The translations under genes were made by a program, and so were the position numbers. From Streptomyces rubiginosohelvolus (GTDB lineage: Bacteria > Actinomycetota > Actinomycetes > Streptomycetales > Streptomycetaceae), in NCBI RefSeq assembly GCF_014649875.1, contig NZ_BMTW01000003.1, forward strand, positions 186,001 through 250,000: a DNA stretch of 64,000 bases. The letters run 5' to 3'. A model generated the notes under the pieces. That model saw nothing but the letters and a program-made list of their open reading frames with translations, searched no databases and was not told the DNA's origin. This document shows, piece by piece, positions 50,780 to 59,874 of the stretch (within the stretch, counting starts at the first letter, position 1; each line of letters starts with the position of its first letter).

Positions 50780-51579
50780 GCGGACCACGCCCGGGAGGCC
50801 GGAGCGTCACCGCTGTCGGCGGTTCCGGGCCTGCCGTCCGGGTCCGGGTCGACCAGGTCGCGGGCGAGCAGGGTGGCCCCGGCGACGGCTCCCGGCATCA
50901 GGAACACCGCGACGAACGGGATCAGGAAGGACAGGACCAGCGGGACGCCGAAGCCGAGCACCAGCAGCCGGCGGCCGCGGAGCAGGACGAGGCGGTCCTT
51001 GAGGACCATGCCCCGGCGCTGGAGGGCGACGGCGGTCAGCTCCTCGGCCAGGAAGTAGCCGGAGACGCAGAAGCCGATCGCGGGGACCACGGTCTGCCCG
51101 ACGACCGGGATGAAACCGCAGGCGAAGAGGATGATCCCGTACAGGGCGACACGCAGCAGGATGCGTACGGAGTCGCGGGCGGAGATCCACAGTTCCCGCC
51201 AGAGCGGCAGTCCGGACTCGGGGACCTCGCCGCCCTCGCTGCGGTCGACCTCCTCGGAGAGCGACTCGTAGAAGGGCTGGCCGACCAGGAGGGTCACGGC
51301 GGTGAAGGTGATGACCGCGAGGAACAGGCCGAAGACGAAGACGAGCGCGGTCAGCCCGGTGCGCAGCAGTCCCTGCCAGGGTGAGGACCAGTCGTCGGCG
51401 AACGGGGTCGCCCAGCCGACGAGGTCGTCGGCGCCGTAGCCGAGCCCGATCAGCGCTCCGGCGTAGACGACGAGGGTGACGAGTCCGGGCAGCAGCCCGA
51501 AGCCGAACCATCGTCCGTGTCGGGCAACCCAGCGTTGCCCCTTCATCAAGTAACCGAAACCCGCCCCGAGATCACTCAT
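50776..51579 (-). CDS. EI24/CysZ family membrane protein
   Basis: A 267-residue protein with about six hydrophobic segments. It opens with GFGYLMKGQRWVARHGRWFGFGLLPGLVTL; VGQPFYESLSEEVDR near residue 100 and GFIPVVGQTVVPAIGF near residue 155 match the EI24/CysZ family, whose bacterial members transport sulfate. The Asp/Gly-rich tail (about 245-267) is disordered. It is translationally coupled to the LysE gene. Confidence 0.87.
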   Translation of the reverse strand: MSDLGAGFGYLMKGQRWVARHGRWFGFGLLPGLVTLVVYAGALIGLGYGADDLVGWATPFADDWSSPWQGLLRTGLTALVFVFGLFLAVITFTAVTLLVGQPFYESLSEEVDRSEGGEVPESGLPLWRELWISARDSVRILLRVALYGIILFACGFIPVVGQTVVPAIGFCVSGYFLAEELTAVALQRRGMVLKDRLVLLRGRRLLVLGFGVPLVLSFLIPFVAVFLMPGAVAGATLLARDLVDPDPDGRPGTADSGDAPASRAWSA

Positions 51580-51664
51580 GGGCGTCAGCGTACGGCGTGC
51601 GGAAACGCGGCGAGGACCGCACCCCGGAGCGGGCTGCGGTCCTCGCGTGCGGTGCGGTGTCCGG

Positions 51665-52093
51665 TCAGGCGACCGACAGCTCGACCTTGATGTTGCCGCG
51701 GGTGGCGTTCGAGTACGGGCAGACCTGGTGGGCCTTCTCGATGAGCGCCTGCGCGGTGGCGGCGTCGACGTTCGGGATGGAGGCGCTGATCGCGACCTCC
51801 AGGCCGAAGCCGCCGGCCTCGGTCTTGCCGATGGAGACCGAGGCGGTCACCGTCGAGCCGGAGATGTCGGCCTTCTCCTGGCGGGCGACGACGCCCAGCG
51901 CGCCCTGGAAGCAGGCGCTGTAGCCCGCGGCGAAGAGCTGCTCGGGGTTGGTGCCCGCGCCGCTGCCGCCCATGGCCTTCGGCGGGTTCACGACGACGTC
52001 GAGCTGACCGTCGTCGGAGGAGACCCGGCCGTCGCGGCCGTTCTCGGCGGTGGCGACGGCGGTGTAGGCGACGTCGATCTTCTGGATGGTCAT
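51665..52093 (-). CDS. ohr: Organic hydroperoxide resistance protein
   Basis: A 142-residue Ohr protein (OsmC superfamily) that reduces organic peroxides with lipoyl thiols. The two active cysteines are Cys61 in AAGYSACFQGAL and Cys125 in HQVCPYSNATRGN. NPEQLFAAGY precedes the first Cys as in known Ohr enzymes. Ohr is often controlled by a MarR-type OhrR; the MarR gene here lies one gene away and faces another oxidoreductase, so its link to ohr is open. Confidence 0.95.
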   Translation of the reverse strand: MTIQKIDVAYTAVATAENGRDGRVSSDDGQLDVVVNPPKAMGGSGAGTNPEQLFAAGYSACFQGALGVVARQEKADISGSTVTASVSIGKTEAGGFGLEVAISASIPNVDAATAQALIEKAHQVCPYSNATRGNIKVELSVA

Positions 52094-52193
52094 GGTGTGA
52101 CGATTCCTCCGGTTGGTGCGCCGCGACTCGCGCCCACGATCGCGACGGCCTGCGGATGAGCCTAACGCGTGGCCTGCGGGGACAGGCGGTGGG

Positions 52194-53213
52194 TCAGACC
52201 AGGGAGACGATCATCTTGCCGGTGTTCTCGCCGCGGAGCAGGCCGACGAAGGCGTCGTAGCCGTTCTCGATACCCTCGACCTTGGTCTCCTGGAACTTCA
52301 GCTCGCCCGAGGCCAGCCAGCCGGCGACCTCCTGGACGAACTGCTGCTGGAGGTCGGAGTGGTCGCTCACGAGGACACCCTGGAGGCGCAGCCGCTTGCC
52401 GATGATCATCGCCATGTTGTTCGGGCCGGGGGTCGGCTCGGTGGCGTTGTACTGGGCGATCATGCCGCAGATGGTGGCGCGGCCGTGGACGTTGAGCGAG
52501 GAGATCGCGGCTTCGAGGTGCTCGCCGCCGACGTTGTCGAAGTAGACGTCGATGCCGTCGGGGGCGGCCGCCTTGAGCTGGTCGCGGACCGGCCCGTTCT
52601 TGTAGTTGAAGGCGGCGTCGAAGCCGTACTCCTCGGTGAGGAGCTTGACCTTCTCGTCGGAGCCCGCGGAGCCGATGACCCGGGAGGCGCCCTTGAGCTT
52701 CGCCATCTGGCCGACCTGGCTGCCGACGGCTCCGGCCGCGCCGGAGACGAAGACCGCGTCGCCCTCCTTGAAGGAGGCGACCTCGAACAGGCCCGCGTAG
52801 GCGGTGAGTCCGGGCATGCCGAGCACGCCGAGGTAGGCGGAGAGCGGGGCGATGTCGGGGTCGACCTTCACCGCGTGCTTGGCGGGCAGGTCGGCGATCT
52901 CGCGCCAGCCGAGGCCGTGCAGGACGTGGTCGCCGACGGCGAAGCCCTCGGCGTTCGAGGCGATGACCTCGCCGACCGCGCCGCCGTCCATGGGGTGGTC
53001 CAGCTTGAAGGGCGGGGTGTAGGACTTCACGTCGTTCATCCGGCCGCGCATGTACGGGTCGACCGAGAAGTACTTGTTGCGGACGAGGATGCGGCCTTCG
53101 GCCGGAGCGGCCACCGCGGCCTCACGCAGCGCGAAGTCCTCGGCCTTGGGCCAGCCGTGCGGGCGGGCGACGAGGTGCCATTCGCGGCTGGACGTGGGAA
53201 GTGCTGCAGACAT
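52194..53213 (-). CDS. NADP-dependent oxidoreductase (zinc-free MDR, CurA-like)
   Basis: A 339-residue medium-chain reductase without zinc ligands. VDPYMRGRMNDVKSY is typical of the leukotriene-B4-dehydrogenase/curcumin-reductase group. The nucleotide loop is SGAAGAVGSQVGQMAKLKGA near residue 157, followed by YFDNVGGEHLEAA. It reduces alpha,beta-unsaturated carbonyl compounds with NADPH. Divergent from a MarR gene with two operator-like boxes in the gap, so it is probably induced by reactive carbonyls or oxidants. Confidence 0.92.
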   Translation of the reverse strand: MSAALPTSSREWHLVARPHGWPKAEDFALREAAVAAPAEGRILVRNKYFSVDPYMRGRMNDVKSYTPPFKLDHPMDGGAVGEVIASNAEGFAVGDHVLHGLGWREIADLPAKHAVKVDPDIAPLSAYLGVLGMPGLTAYAGLFEVASFKEGDAVFVSGAAGAVGSQVGQMAKLKGASRVIGSAGSDEKVKLLTEEYGFDAAFNYKNGPVRDQLKAAAPDGIDVYFDNVGGEHLEAAISSLNVHGRATICGMIAQYNATEPTPGPNNMAMIIGKRLRLQGVLVSDHSDLQQQFVQEVAGWLASGELKFQETKVEGIENGYDAFVGLLRGENTGKMIVSLV

Positions 53214-53283
53214 GGGCTCGGGTTCTCCTCAATGTCCTACGGGGGGTGAGCCTCCGCGCCGTACTGGCTACTGCGCGAAAAGC

Positions 53284-53329
53284 TTCATGACATGAAACAA
53301 CCATGCTCCTGAATATTTCATGATGTCAA
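53284..53329. promoter_or_regulatory. Two MarR-type boxes
   Basis: TTCATGACATGAA (53284-53296) is a perfect palindrome; a second, imperfect copy TTCATGATGTCAA lies at 53317-53329, centres 33 bp apart. Both are within the 138-nt divergent gap between the oxidoreductase and the MarR gene. Confidence 0.75.
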
Positions 53330-53351
53330 GTAAATCGGTACGCTGTCGTCC

Positions 53352-53783
53352 ATGGCCACTCGTACAGACACCCTTACCCTTGAGGTCGTCGAGCTCATCG
53401 GCACCGTCGTGGCGCGCTACCACGAGGAGTACGACCGGGCCGCCGCCGAGCACTCCCTCACGGGCGCGCAGGCACGGGTGCTCGGGCTGCTCTCGCTGGA
53501 GCCCCTGCCGATGCGGAAGATCGCCGTCAGGCTGAAGTGCGAGCCGTCGAACGTCACCGGGATCGTCGACCGGCTGGAGACCCGGGGCCTGGTCGAGCGC
53601 CGGCCCGATCCGGCCGACCGGCGGGTGAAGCTGGCCGCCGCGACGGAGACGGGCCGGCGCACGGCCCGTGAGCTGCGGGACGCGCTGGACTTCGCCCGGG
53701 AGCCGCTGGCCGGGCTCTCGGATGCCGAGCGCACGGTGCTGCGGGATCTGCTGCGCCGGATGCTGGGCGAGGAGACCCCGTAG
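53352..53783 (+). CDS. MarR family repressor
   Basis: A 143-residue winged-helix regulator. LTGAQARVLGLLSLEPLPMRKIAVRLKCEPSNVTGIVDRLETRGLVERRPDPADRRVKL spans about residues 37-95 and includes the DRR wing. A single Cys (Cys61 region, LKCEPS) lies in the recognition helix, not at the N-terminal position of OhrR sensors, so oxidant sensing by Cys is doubtful. Twin palindromes in the divergent gap suggest control of itself and of the oxidoreductase. Confidence 0.93.
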   Translation: MATRTDTLTLEVVELIGTVVARYHEEYDRAAAEHSLTGAQARVLGLLSLEPLPMRKIAVRLKCEPSNVTGIVDRLETRGLVERRPDPADRRVKLAAATETGRRTARELRDALDFAREPLAGLSDAERTVLRDLLRRMLGEETP

Positions 53784-53792
53784 GCGTCGCGC

Positions 53793-54545
53793 CTACGTGC
53801 ACCACCACAGGAAGCGGGTGCAGGTCGGGGAGGGGGTCGGGCTGGGCGTCGGCTCCGCCGGGGGCGGCGGGGGTGCGGGCGCGGTCGTCGGCTGCTGCGG
53901 GTCGTCCGAGCCCGGTGGGTCGGCGGGCGGGCTGTCCGGGGCGTCGGACGGGTCAACCTCGTCCGGGTCCGGGGAGGCGGTGGGCTCGTCCGGGGTGGAA
54001 GCGTCGGGGCTCGGCGACCCGGACGGGTCCGGGCTCCCGCTGCGGGCGTCCGCCGGTTTCGCGTCCGTGCCGGGGCCCGTGGTCGCCCCGGCCCGGGAGC
54101 CGACAGGGCCGGGGTCGCGGGGTGCGTCGGCGGAGGTCTCCGCGGGCGGGGGCTTGGCCGGGTCGCCCGGCGCGTCGCTGACGAAGTCGGCCGCGGTGTC
54201 GTCCTGCCCGGGCTCAAGGGCCAGTTCCGCCAGGCTCAGCGCACCTGCGGCGAGGAGCAGCCCGAGGGCTCCGAGCAGCACGGTCCGGCCGCGTCTGCGG
54301 TGGCTGCCGCGGGCCCGCCGCCGGGAGGGGCGGGGCTCGCGGGCGGCGTCACGGCGGGCGGCCCTCCTGGTGCGGCGGGGGGCGTCGGTCTCGCCGGCCC
54401 GGGCGGTCGTCCCGTACGGCTCGTCCGGGGCGGGGCCGGCGGGCGCGGGCATCGCATAGGGGCCCAGCGCCTCGGCGGGCGTACCGCACCCGGCGCAGGC
54501 CAGGGCTCCGTTGAGATGCCGTCGGCACGGGTGGCAGTAATCCAT
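53793..54545 (-). CDS. Zinc-ribbon, single-TM protein with Pro/Asp/Ser-rich outer region
   Basis: A 250-residue protein. The N-terminus has two pairs of Cys (CHPC and CAGC, residues 4-20), a zinc ribbon. A basic region (about 55-88) precedes one membrane helix (about 89-108). The outer part (about 112-240) is disordered, rich in Pro, Asp, Ser and Thr, and it ends CTRFLWWCT with a Cys pair. This layout recurs among Streptomyces membrane proteins of unknown role. Convergent with the MarR gene. Confidence 0.75.
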   Translation of the reverse strand: MDYCHPCRRHLNGALACAGCGTPAEALGPYAMPAPAGPAPDEPYGTTARAGETDAPRRTRRAARRDAAREPRPSRRRARGSHRRRGRTVLLGALGLLLAAGALSLAELALEPGQDDTAADFVSDAPGDPAKPPPAETSADAPRDPGPVGSRAGATTGPGTDAKPADARSGSPDPSGSPSPDASTPDEPTASPDPDEVDPSDAPDSPPADPPGSDDPQQPTTAPAPPPPPAEPTPSPTPSPTCTRFLWWCT

Positions 54546-54669
54546 GGCGCCCGCAGGTTAGGCGCGCGCGGAACAACCGGGGAAGCCGCCCAGGTGAGGA
54601 TTGTGTGAGGAAGCTCGGCTTCCGGGGACAGCCGGTCCGATACGCCTGACACGCGGGAGGATGGGCGGC

Positions 54670-55239
54670 ATGAGCACTCCCGCCCCCTTCGGCCCGCTCC
54701 AGTTCCAGCTCGTCCTGCTCCGCCGGATGGCCGATTTCCAGCCGGACCTGGTCGAGGATGCCCGGCACGAACTCAGCGCCTCCCTCGCCGACGTGCGGGA
54801 GGCCAACCGCCGCTGGCAGGCCATGGTGCGGGCGCCCCGGGGACGCGGATCGCTGCGGCGCTACCGCTCGGTCCTCGGCGAACCGGAGCTGATCCTGCCG
54901 CGCCGGGTCGGGGACCTGGAGTGCGAGGCGCTGCTGTGGCCGGTGCCGCTCTGGCCCGATCTGCGGTTCGAGGTGATGGCCGGGCCCGGCGGCGCCGTCT
55001 GGAACGAGTGGCTGGTCCGGGCCCCGGGCGCGGCGGGCCCGGAACTCACCTCCGTAACCGATCTGCTCCCCTGGTCGTGCACCGTGGACGAGGCGGCCCG
55101 CGCCTTTCCCCCGGCCCGGCCGATGGAGGGCAGCGCCCCGACCCGGTGGTCGCTCGCCGTCACGGATCCCGGGTCCGGCCGGGAGCGGGTCGCCGAGTTC
55201 ACCTGGGGTCTGTTCCAGCGGCTGCTGCCGGGCGCGTGA
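54670..55239 (+). CDS. Hypothetical protein
   Basis: A 189-residue soluble protein starting at ATG 54670, fixed by GGGAGG at 9-nt spacing; an ATG directly touching that site at 54661 is less likely. Features are an early helical stretch (PDLVEDARHELSASLADVREANRRW), a Trp-rich mid-region (LLWPVPLWPDLRFEV, VWNEWLV), and the ending EFTWGLFQRLLPG. I know no family for it. It is codirectional with the MreB-like gene 136 nt downstream. Confidence 0.65.
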   Translation: MSTPAPFGPLQFQLVLLRRMADFQPDLVEDARHELSASLADVREANRRWQAMVRAPRGRGSLRRYRSVLGEPELILPRRVGDLECEALLWPVPLWPDLRFEVMAGPGGAVWNEWLVRAPGAAGPELTSVTDLLPWSCTVDEAARAFPPARPMEGSAPTRWSLAVTDPGSGRERVAEFTWGLFQRLLPGA

Positions 55240-55375
55240 GCTGAGGAGCCGTCAGCTCCAGCTCCCCTTCCGGCGCATCTCAACGCGCGCGACGGGCCGG
55301 ACAGCGCCACAGTTGTCAGGAGAGATACCGGCTGCCGCCGGTGCCCCCTCCATCCGCGCGCTCGGGAGAATCGCC

Positions 55376-56413
55376 GTGACCGTCAGCCTTGAGCAGTTGC
55401 AGCGTTGCCATGTCGCCGTCGACCTCGGGGCCGCGAGGACCCGGGTGTACGTGAAGGGGCTCGGGCTCGTCGTCGACGAACCGAGCGTCGCCGCCGTCAA
55501 CACCCGTACCGGCTCCCTCATCGCCGTCGGCGCGCTCGCCGAGCAGATGACCGGCCGCACCCCGGAGTACATCCGGGTGGCCCGCCCGGTCTCCGGCGGG
55601 AGCGTCGTCGACATCGAGATGGCCCAGCGGATGCTGCGTCATCTGCTGGGCGACAAGCTCCGCCGCCAGTTGCGCCGCAAGCCGCGGCTGCGCGCCGCCG
55701 CCTGCACCCCGCACGAGGCCGATCCGCTGGCCCAGCGGGCGACGGTGGAGACCCTCGTCGGGCTCGGCGCCCGCCGCGTCGAGCTGGTGGACACGCTGAT
55801 CGCGGCGGCCGTGGGCTGCGGGCTGCCGGTCGAGCAGCCGACCGCCACCATGATCATGGTGTGCGGGGCCGCCACCACCCAGATCGCGGTGCTCTCGCTC
55901 GGCTCGATCGTGACCGCCGTACGGATCCCGGTGGGCGGCAACGCGATCGACGAGGCGATCATCCAGTACCTGCGCCAGCACCACGAGCTGCTGCTGCCGA
56001 GCCAGTCCGTGCGCCCGCTCCAGCTGGCCCTGCACGGCAACGGCATCCAGCTCACCGGCCCCGCGCTCACCGACATCCACGGCCGCGACGTGGCGACCGG
56101 GCTGGCCCGCACGGTGCAGGTCGACACCGCCGCCGTACGGCAGGCCATCAACACCCCGCTCACCGCGGTGCTCGACGGCGTGGGCAAGGTGCTCCGCGAC
56201 TGCCCGCCGGACCTCGTGGCCGACCTCGCGGACCGCGGGATCATGATGGTCGGCGGCAGCGCTCTGCTCCCGGGCCTCGACCAGATGCTGCGGGACGCGA
56301 CCGGGATGCCGGTGCACATCGCCGAGCGCCCCGACGTCTGCGCGGTGCTCGGTCTCGGCGCGATGCTGGACGGGAAGATCCAGCCGATGGTCCTCAACCC
56401 GCTGGCGGGGTGA
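55376..56413 (+). CDS. MreB-like actin homologue (Mbl-type)
   Basis: A 345-residue actin-fold protein starting with GTG at 55376 behind GGGAGA. It opens HVAVDLGAARTRVYVKGLG (phosphate 1 loop), VVDEPSVAAVN, ARPVSGGSVVDIEMAQRMLRHLL, and has GGAALLPGL-like MMVGGSALLPGLDQML near residue 300. The phosphate 2 region is altered: MIMVCGAATTQIAVLSLG in place of the usual VVDIGGGTTEVAV, so ATP binding may be weak. Streptomycetes carry such divergent paralogues that act in aerial hyphae and spore walls. Its stop overlaps the GAF kinase start by 4 nt. Confidence 0.88.
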   Translation: MTVSLEQLQRCHVAVDLGAARTRVYVKGLGLVVDEPSVAAVNTRTGSLIAVGALAEQMTGRTPEYIRVARPVSGGSVVDIEMAQRMLRHLLGDKLRRQLRRKPRLRAAACTPHEADPLAQRATVETLVGLGARRVELVDTLIAAAVGCGLPVEQPTATMIMVCGAATTQIAVLSLGSIVTAVRIPVGGNAIDEAIIQYLRQHHELLLPSQSVRPLQLALHGNGIQLTGPALTDIHGRDVATGLARTVQVDTAAVRQAINTPLTAVLDGVGKVLRDCPPDLVADLADRGIMMVGGSALLPGLDQMLRDATGMPVHIAERPDVCAVLGLGAMLDGKIQPMVLNPLAG

Positions 56414-57978
56414 GCGCGTCGGCGCGGACGCCGGGGACGGTGGACTCCGGACCGGCCGAGAACGGGCCGGCTCAGCCGGAACCGGCTCAGCCCGGAGCGG
56501 CTGGGTCCGATGCCGTCGTCGGGCGGCTGCCGATGCTGCTGGAGGCGGTCCTCAGCGTCGGCAGCGATCTGGATCTGGGCTCCACCCTCCAGCAGATCGT
56601 GGAGACCGCCACCGCTCTGACCGAAGCCCGCCACGGTGCGCTCGCCGTGCTGGAACCCGACCGGGACCGGATCGACGCCCTGTACACCACCGGAACGGCG
56701 GAGGCGGAGGCTGAGGGGAGCTTCCTCCGGGCGGCGATCGTGGTGCACACCGAGGTGTTCGGCCACCTCCACGTCGCCGGGAAGCGGGCGGGGCCGTTCA
56801 CCGACGCCGACCTGGGTCTGCTGCGGGTGCTGGCCGCCCAGGCGGGCATCGCGATCGGCAACGCCCGGCTGTACGGGACGGCCCGGCAGCGCGAGCGCTG
56901 GATCGCGGGCGCGGCGGCCGTCACCACGGCCCTGCTGACCGGCAGCGACGCGGCCGACGCGCTGATGACGGTGGCGGAGCAGGCCCGGGTGCTGGCGGGC
57001 GCGTCGGCCGGGGTGATCCTCCAGCCGACGGAGGCGGGCGGGATGGAGATCGTGACCGCCTCCACGCCGGACGATCCGGCGGGCATCGTCGGCACGGTGA
57101 TCGAGCCCGGGTCCGCGGTGCTCGTGCAGTTGCTCGGCGGCGAACCGGTCTTCATCGACGACTCGGCCACCGATCCCCGGATGACCACCGGCGTACGCTC
57201 CCGCTTCGGGCCGAGCATGATGCTGCCGCTGCAGAGCGGCGGGCGGCTCATCGGGACCCTTGCCCTTCCCCGGCGGCGCGGCGAGCGCCCCTACACGGAT
57301 GTCGACCGGCTGCTGGCGACGCAGTTCGCCTCGCAGGCGGCCCTCGCCCTGGTGCTGGCGGACGCGCAGGCCGACCGGGAGCAGCTCGCGGTGTACGAGG
57401 ACCGCGACCGGATCGCCCGCGACCTGCACGATCTGGTGGTCCAGCGGCTCTTCGCCACCGAGATGATGCTGGAGTCGACCCGGCGGCGGGCGGCGTCGGA
57501 GGAGGAGAGCGCGGGCGCCACGGAGGCGGGGCACGGCGGGGAGGCCGAGGAGCAGGCGGAGGCCGGGGTGCTGCTGGGGCGGGCCGTGGACGAGCTGGAC
57601 TCCACCATCCAGGAGGTACGCACCGCCATCTTCGCGCTCCAGCAGCCGCCCGCCGCGGCCCCGAGCACCTTCCGGGGCCGGGTGCTGCGGGAGACCGGGG
57701 GCGCGGCGGCCCTGCTGGGCTTCCCGCCGTCCGTGCAGTTCACCGGGGCCGTGGACGCGCTGGTGGGCGAGGAGACGGGCCGGGAGCTGCTGGCCGCCCT
57801 GCGCGGGGCGCTGGCCGCGGCGCACCGCAGGCCCGGGGTCTCGGCCATCGAGGTCGAGGTGGACGCCACGGTCCGGCTGCCGGACGGGCGGATCGGGGTG
57901 CGGCTGGTGGTCGCGGACGACGGGCGCGGCGAGGACGGCGGCCGGCCGACGACGGTGACCTGGCAGGCCCCGGTCTGA
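56410..57978 (+). CDS. GAF-domain sensor kinase with degenerate ATPase domain
   Basis: A 522-residue cytosolic protein beginning with GTG at 56410 (GTGA overlap with the MreB-like gene). There are two GAF domains (about 45-160 and 175-325), then the HisKA_3 helix with His340 in RIARDLHDLVVQRLFATEM, an Ala/Glu-rich insert (about 360-390), and a shortened ATPase part. The expected N-box Asn residues are missing (LLAALRGALAAAHRR), a G1-like VADDGRG remains, and the protein ends before a G2 box. It is close to DevS/DosT-like kinases, but autophosphorylation is doubtful. No response regulator gene is adjacent. Confidence 0.87.
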   Translation: MSASARTPGTVDSGPAENGPAQPEPAQPGAAGSDAVVGRLPMLLEAVLSVGSDLDLGSTLQQIVETATALTEARHGALAVLEPDRDRIDALYTTGTAEAEAEGSFLRAAIVVHTEVFGHLHVAGKRAGPFTDADLGLLRVLAAQAGIAIGNARLYGTARQRERWIAGAAAVTTALLTGSDAADALMTVAEQARVLAGASAGVILQPTEAGGMEIVTASTPDDPAGIVGTVIEPGSAVLVQLLGGEPVFIDDSATDPRMTTGVRSRFGPSMMLPLQSGGRLIGTLALPRRRGERPYTDVDRLLATQFASQAALALVLADAQADREQLAVYEDRDRIARDLHDLVVQRLFATEMMLESTRRRAASEEESAGATEAGHGGEAEEQAEAGVLLGRAVDELDSTIQEVRTAIFALQQPPAAAPSTFRGRVLRETGGAAALLGFPPSVQFTGAVDALVGEETGRELLAALRGALAAAHRRPGVSAIEVEVDATVRLPDGRIGVRLVVADDGRGEDGGRPTTVTWQAPV

Positions 57979-58042
57979 TCCCGGGCCCGTCCTCGCCCGC
58001 TCCCAGTGCTTCGAAACCGGCCCAGTGCTGCGAGACCGGGCC

Positions 58043-58474
58043 TCAGTGCTTCGGGGCTGCCCGCAGCGCGATCCGGGTGTTCGAGTGGGCGACGCCCGCC
58101 TCCCGTTTCAGCCGCCGCAACAGGCTGTCCAGCGCCCCCGGGTCGGCGGCCGTGGCCCGCAGGAGGTAGTCGTGGCCGCCGGTCACGTGCACCACCTCCG
58201 TGATCCCCGGCAGCATCAGCACCGAGCGTTCGAACTCCTCGTTCGTCGTGTCGAGGCGCAACGTCACATCGATGAAGACGACCAGGCCCGAACGGGTGTC
58301 GGCGGCCGGGTCGACGATGACGGTGAAGCCCCGGATGACCCCGTCGCGGCGCATCCGGCGGACCCGGTCGCCCGCCGCGTTGGCGCTGAGCCCCACGCGT
58401 ACGCCCAGATCCCGGTACGAGATCCGGGCGTCCTCCTGGAGAATGCCGAGGATTTCCCTGTCCAGCCGATCCAT
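58043..58474 (-). CDS. Lrp/AsnC family regulator
   Basis: A 143-residue regulator: helix-turn-helix LDREILGILQEDARISYRDLGVRVGLSANAAGDRVRRMRRDGVI at residues 4-48, then the ligand-binding RAM domain with VVHVTGGHDYLLRATAADPGALDSLL near residue 105. The ATG at 58474 gives the standard Lrp start MDRLDREIL. It is divergent from the nitrate-type transporter and may control it. Confidence 0.92.
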   Translation of the reverse strand: MDRLDREILGILQEDARISYRDLGVRVGLSANAAGDRVRRMRRDGVIRGFTVIVDPAADTRSGLVVFIDVTLRLDTTNEEFERSVLMLPGITEVVHVTGGHDYLLRATAADPGALDSLLRRLKREAGVAHSNTRIALRAAPKH

Positions 58475-58592
58475 ACGGCGATTGTCCCAGCTTGTGACGA
58501 TATTGGCTGAGGAAGCCCGGGGACGGGCCGTAGTCGCCCGGTCGGCGCAGTCCGACGGGCCGTGCGATGTCCCGCGCCCTTGACTTGCTGGT

Positions 58593-59816
58593 GTGGACAC
58601 CTCTGTCAAGCAGTCCCCCGAGCCGCCCGCACCGGCGGCAGCGGCGCCGTCCCCGGCCGCGTACCGCAATCTCATCCTGGCGACGGTCGGCTTCGCGCTG
58701 ACCTTCTGGGCGTGGAATCTGATCGCGCCGATGTCCGGGGACTACAAGGACCGCCTCGGGCTCAGCTCGTTCCAGCAGTCGTTCCTGGTGGCTGTGCCGG
58801 TGCTGGTCGGGTCGCTCGGCCGGATCCCGGTGGGGGCGCTGACGGACAAGTACGGCGCGAAGCTGATGTTCCCACTGGTCTCCGCGCTGACGATCGTGCC
58901 GGTACTGCTGCTGATCCCGGCGAAGAACTCGTACGGGGCGATGCTCGCGGTCGGCTTCCTGCTGGGGCTCGGCGGGACGACGTTCGCGATCGGCGTTCCG
59001 CTGGTCAACGCGTGGTTCCCGCCGCACAAACGGGGCTTCGCGCTGGGTGTGTTCGGCATGGGCATGGGCGGGGTGGCGCTGTCGGGGTACTTCACCCCGC
59101 GGATCGCGAAGCACGGCGACGATCTGCCGTTCCTGGTGGTCGCGGGGGCGCTCGTGGTGTTCGCGCTGGTGGCCGCCGTGCTGGTGACCGACCACCCGGG
59201 CCGGAAGATCCCCACGGACACCCTGGCGCACCGGCTCGGCGAGGCCGGGAAGCTGCGGGTGACGTGGGAGCTGTCGGCCCTGTACGCGATCGGCTTCGGT
59301 GGCATCGTGGCGTTCGGGGTCTATCTGCCGACGTATCTGAAGACCTGGTACGAGATGTCGCCGACCGAGGCGGGCACCAAGGCGGCCGGGTTCGCCCTGG
59401 TCACGGTGGTCTTCCGGCCGATCGGCGGCTGGCTCTCGGACCGGATCCACCCGGCGGTGGTGACCTCGGTGGCGCTGTTGCTGGCCGCGCTGATGGCGAT
59501 CGTGCAGGCCTTCGAGCCGCCGCTGAACCCGGTCGGCACGATCGCGCTGCTGGCCATGGCGGCCGGGCTCGGCACCGCGAGCGGCAGTGTGTTCGCCCTG
59601 GTCTCGCAGGTGACGCCGCAGCCGAAGGTGGGCAGTGTGACGGGCATCGTCGGGGCGATGGGCGGCCTCGGCGGGTTCGTACCGCCGCTGGTGATGGGCG
59701 CGATCTACAGCGCCAAGGACTCCTACGCGATCGGCTTCATGCTGCTGTCCGATCTGGCGCTGGCGGGGTGTGTGTACGCGTACGGGCGGATGCGGACCAT
59801 CCAGCGCGACGAGTGA
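58593..59816 (+). CDS. MFS nitrate/nitrite-type transporter (NNP family)
   Basis: A 407-residue 12-helix transporter starting with GTG at 58593. The first helix AFALTFWAWNLIAPMS-like segment and the block NAWFPPHKRGFALGVFGMGMGGVALSGY near residue 145 match the nitrate/nitrite porter family, as does the matching glycine-rich block in the second half (TPQPKVGSVTGIVGAMGGLGGFVPP near residue 345). It probably imports nitrate or exports nitrite. Divergent from an AsnC-type regulator; a strong hairpin lies downstream. Confidence 0.88.
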   Translation: MDTSVKQSPEPPAPAAAAPSPAAYRNLILATVGFALTFWAWNLIAPMSGDYKDRLGLSSFQQSFLVAVPVLVGSLGRIPVGALTDKYGAKLMFPLVSALTIVPVLLLIPAKNSYGAMLAVGFLLGLGGTTFAIGVPLVNAWFPPHKRGFALGVFGMGMGGVALSGYFTPRIAKHGDDLPFLVVAGALVVFALVAAVLVTDHPGRKIPTDTLAHRLGEAGKLRVTWELSALYAIGFGGIVAFGVYLPTYLKTWYEMSPTEAGTKAAGFALVTVVFRPIGGWLSDRIHPAVVTSVALLLAALMAIVQAFEPPLNPVGTIALLAMAAGLGTASGSVFALVSQVTPQPKVGSVTGIVGAMGGLGGFVPPLVMGAIYSAKDSYAIGFMLLSDLALAGCVYAYGRMRTIQRDE

Positions 59817-59831
59817 CGCGTCGGGCGTGGA

Positions 59832-59865
59832 GAACGGCCGCGTTCCCGCCGGAACGCGGCCGTTC
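59832..59865. terminator. Bidirectional terminator between nitrate transporter and GH99 gene
   Basis: GAACGGCCGCGTTCC (59832-59846) pairs perfectly over 15 bp with 59851-59865, loop CGCC. It lies between two convergent genes ending at 59816 and 59875. Confidence 0.88.
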
Positions 59866-59874
59866 GTGTGCGGG

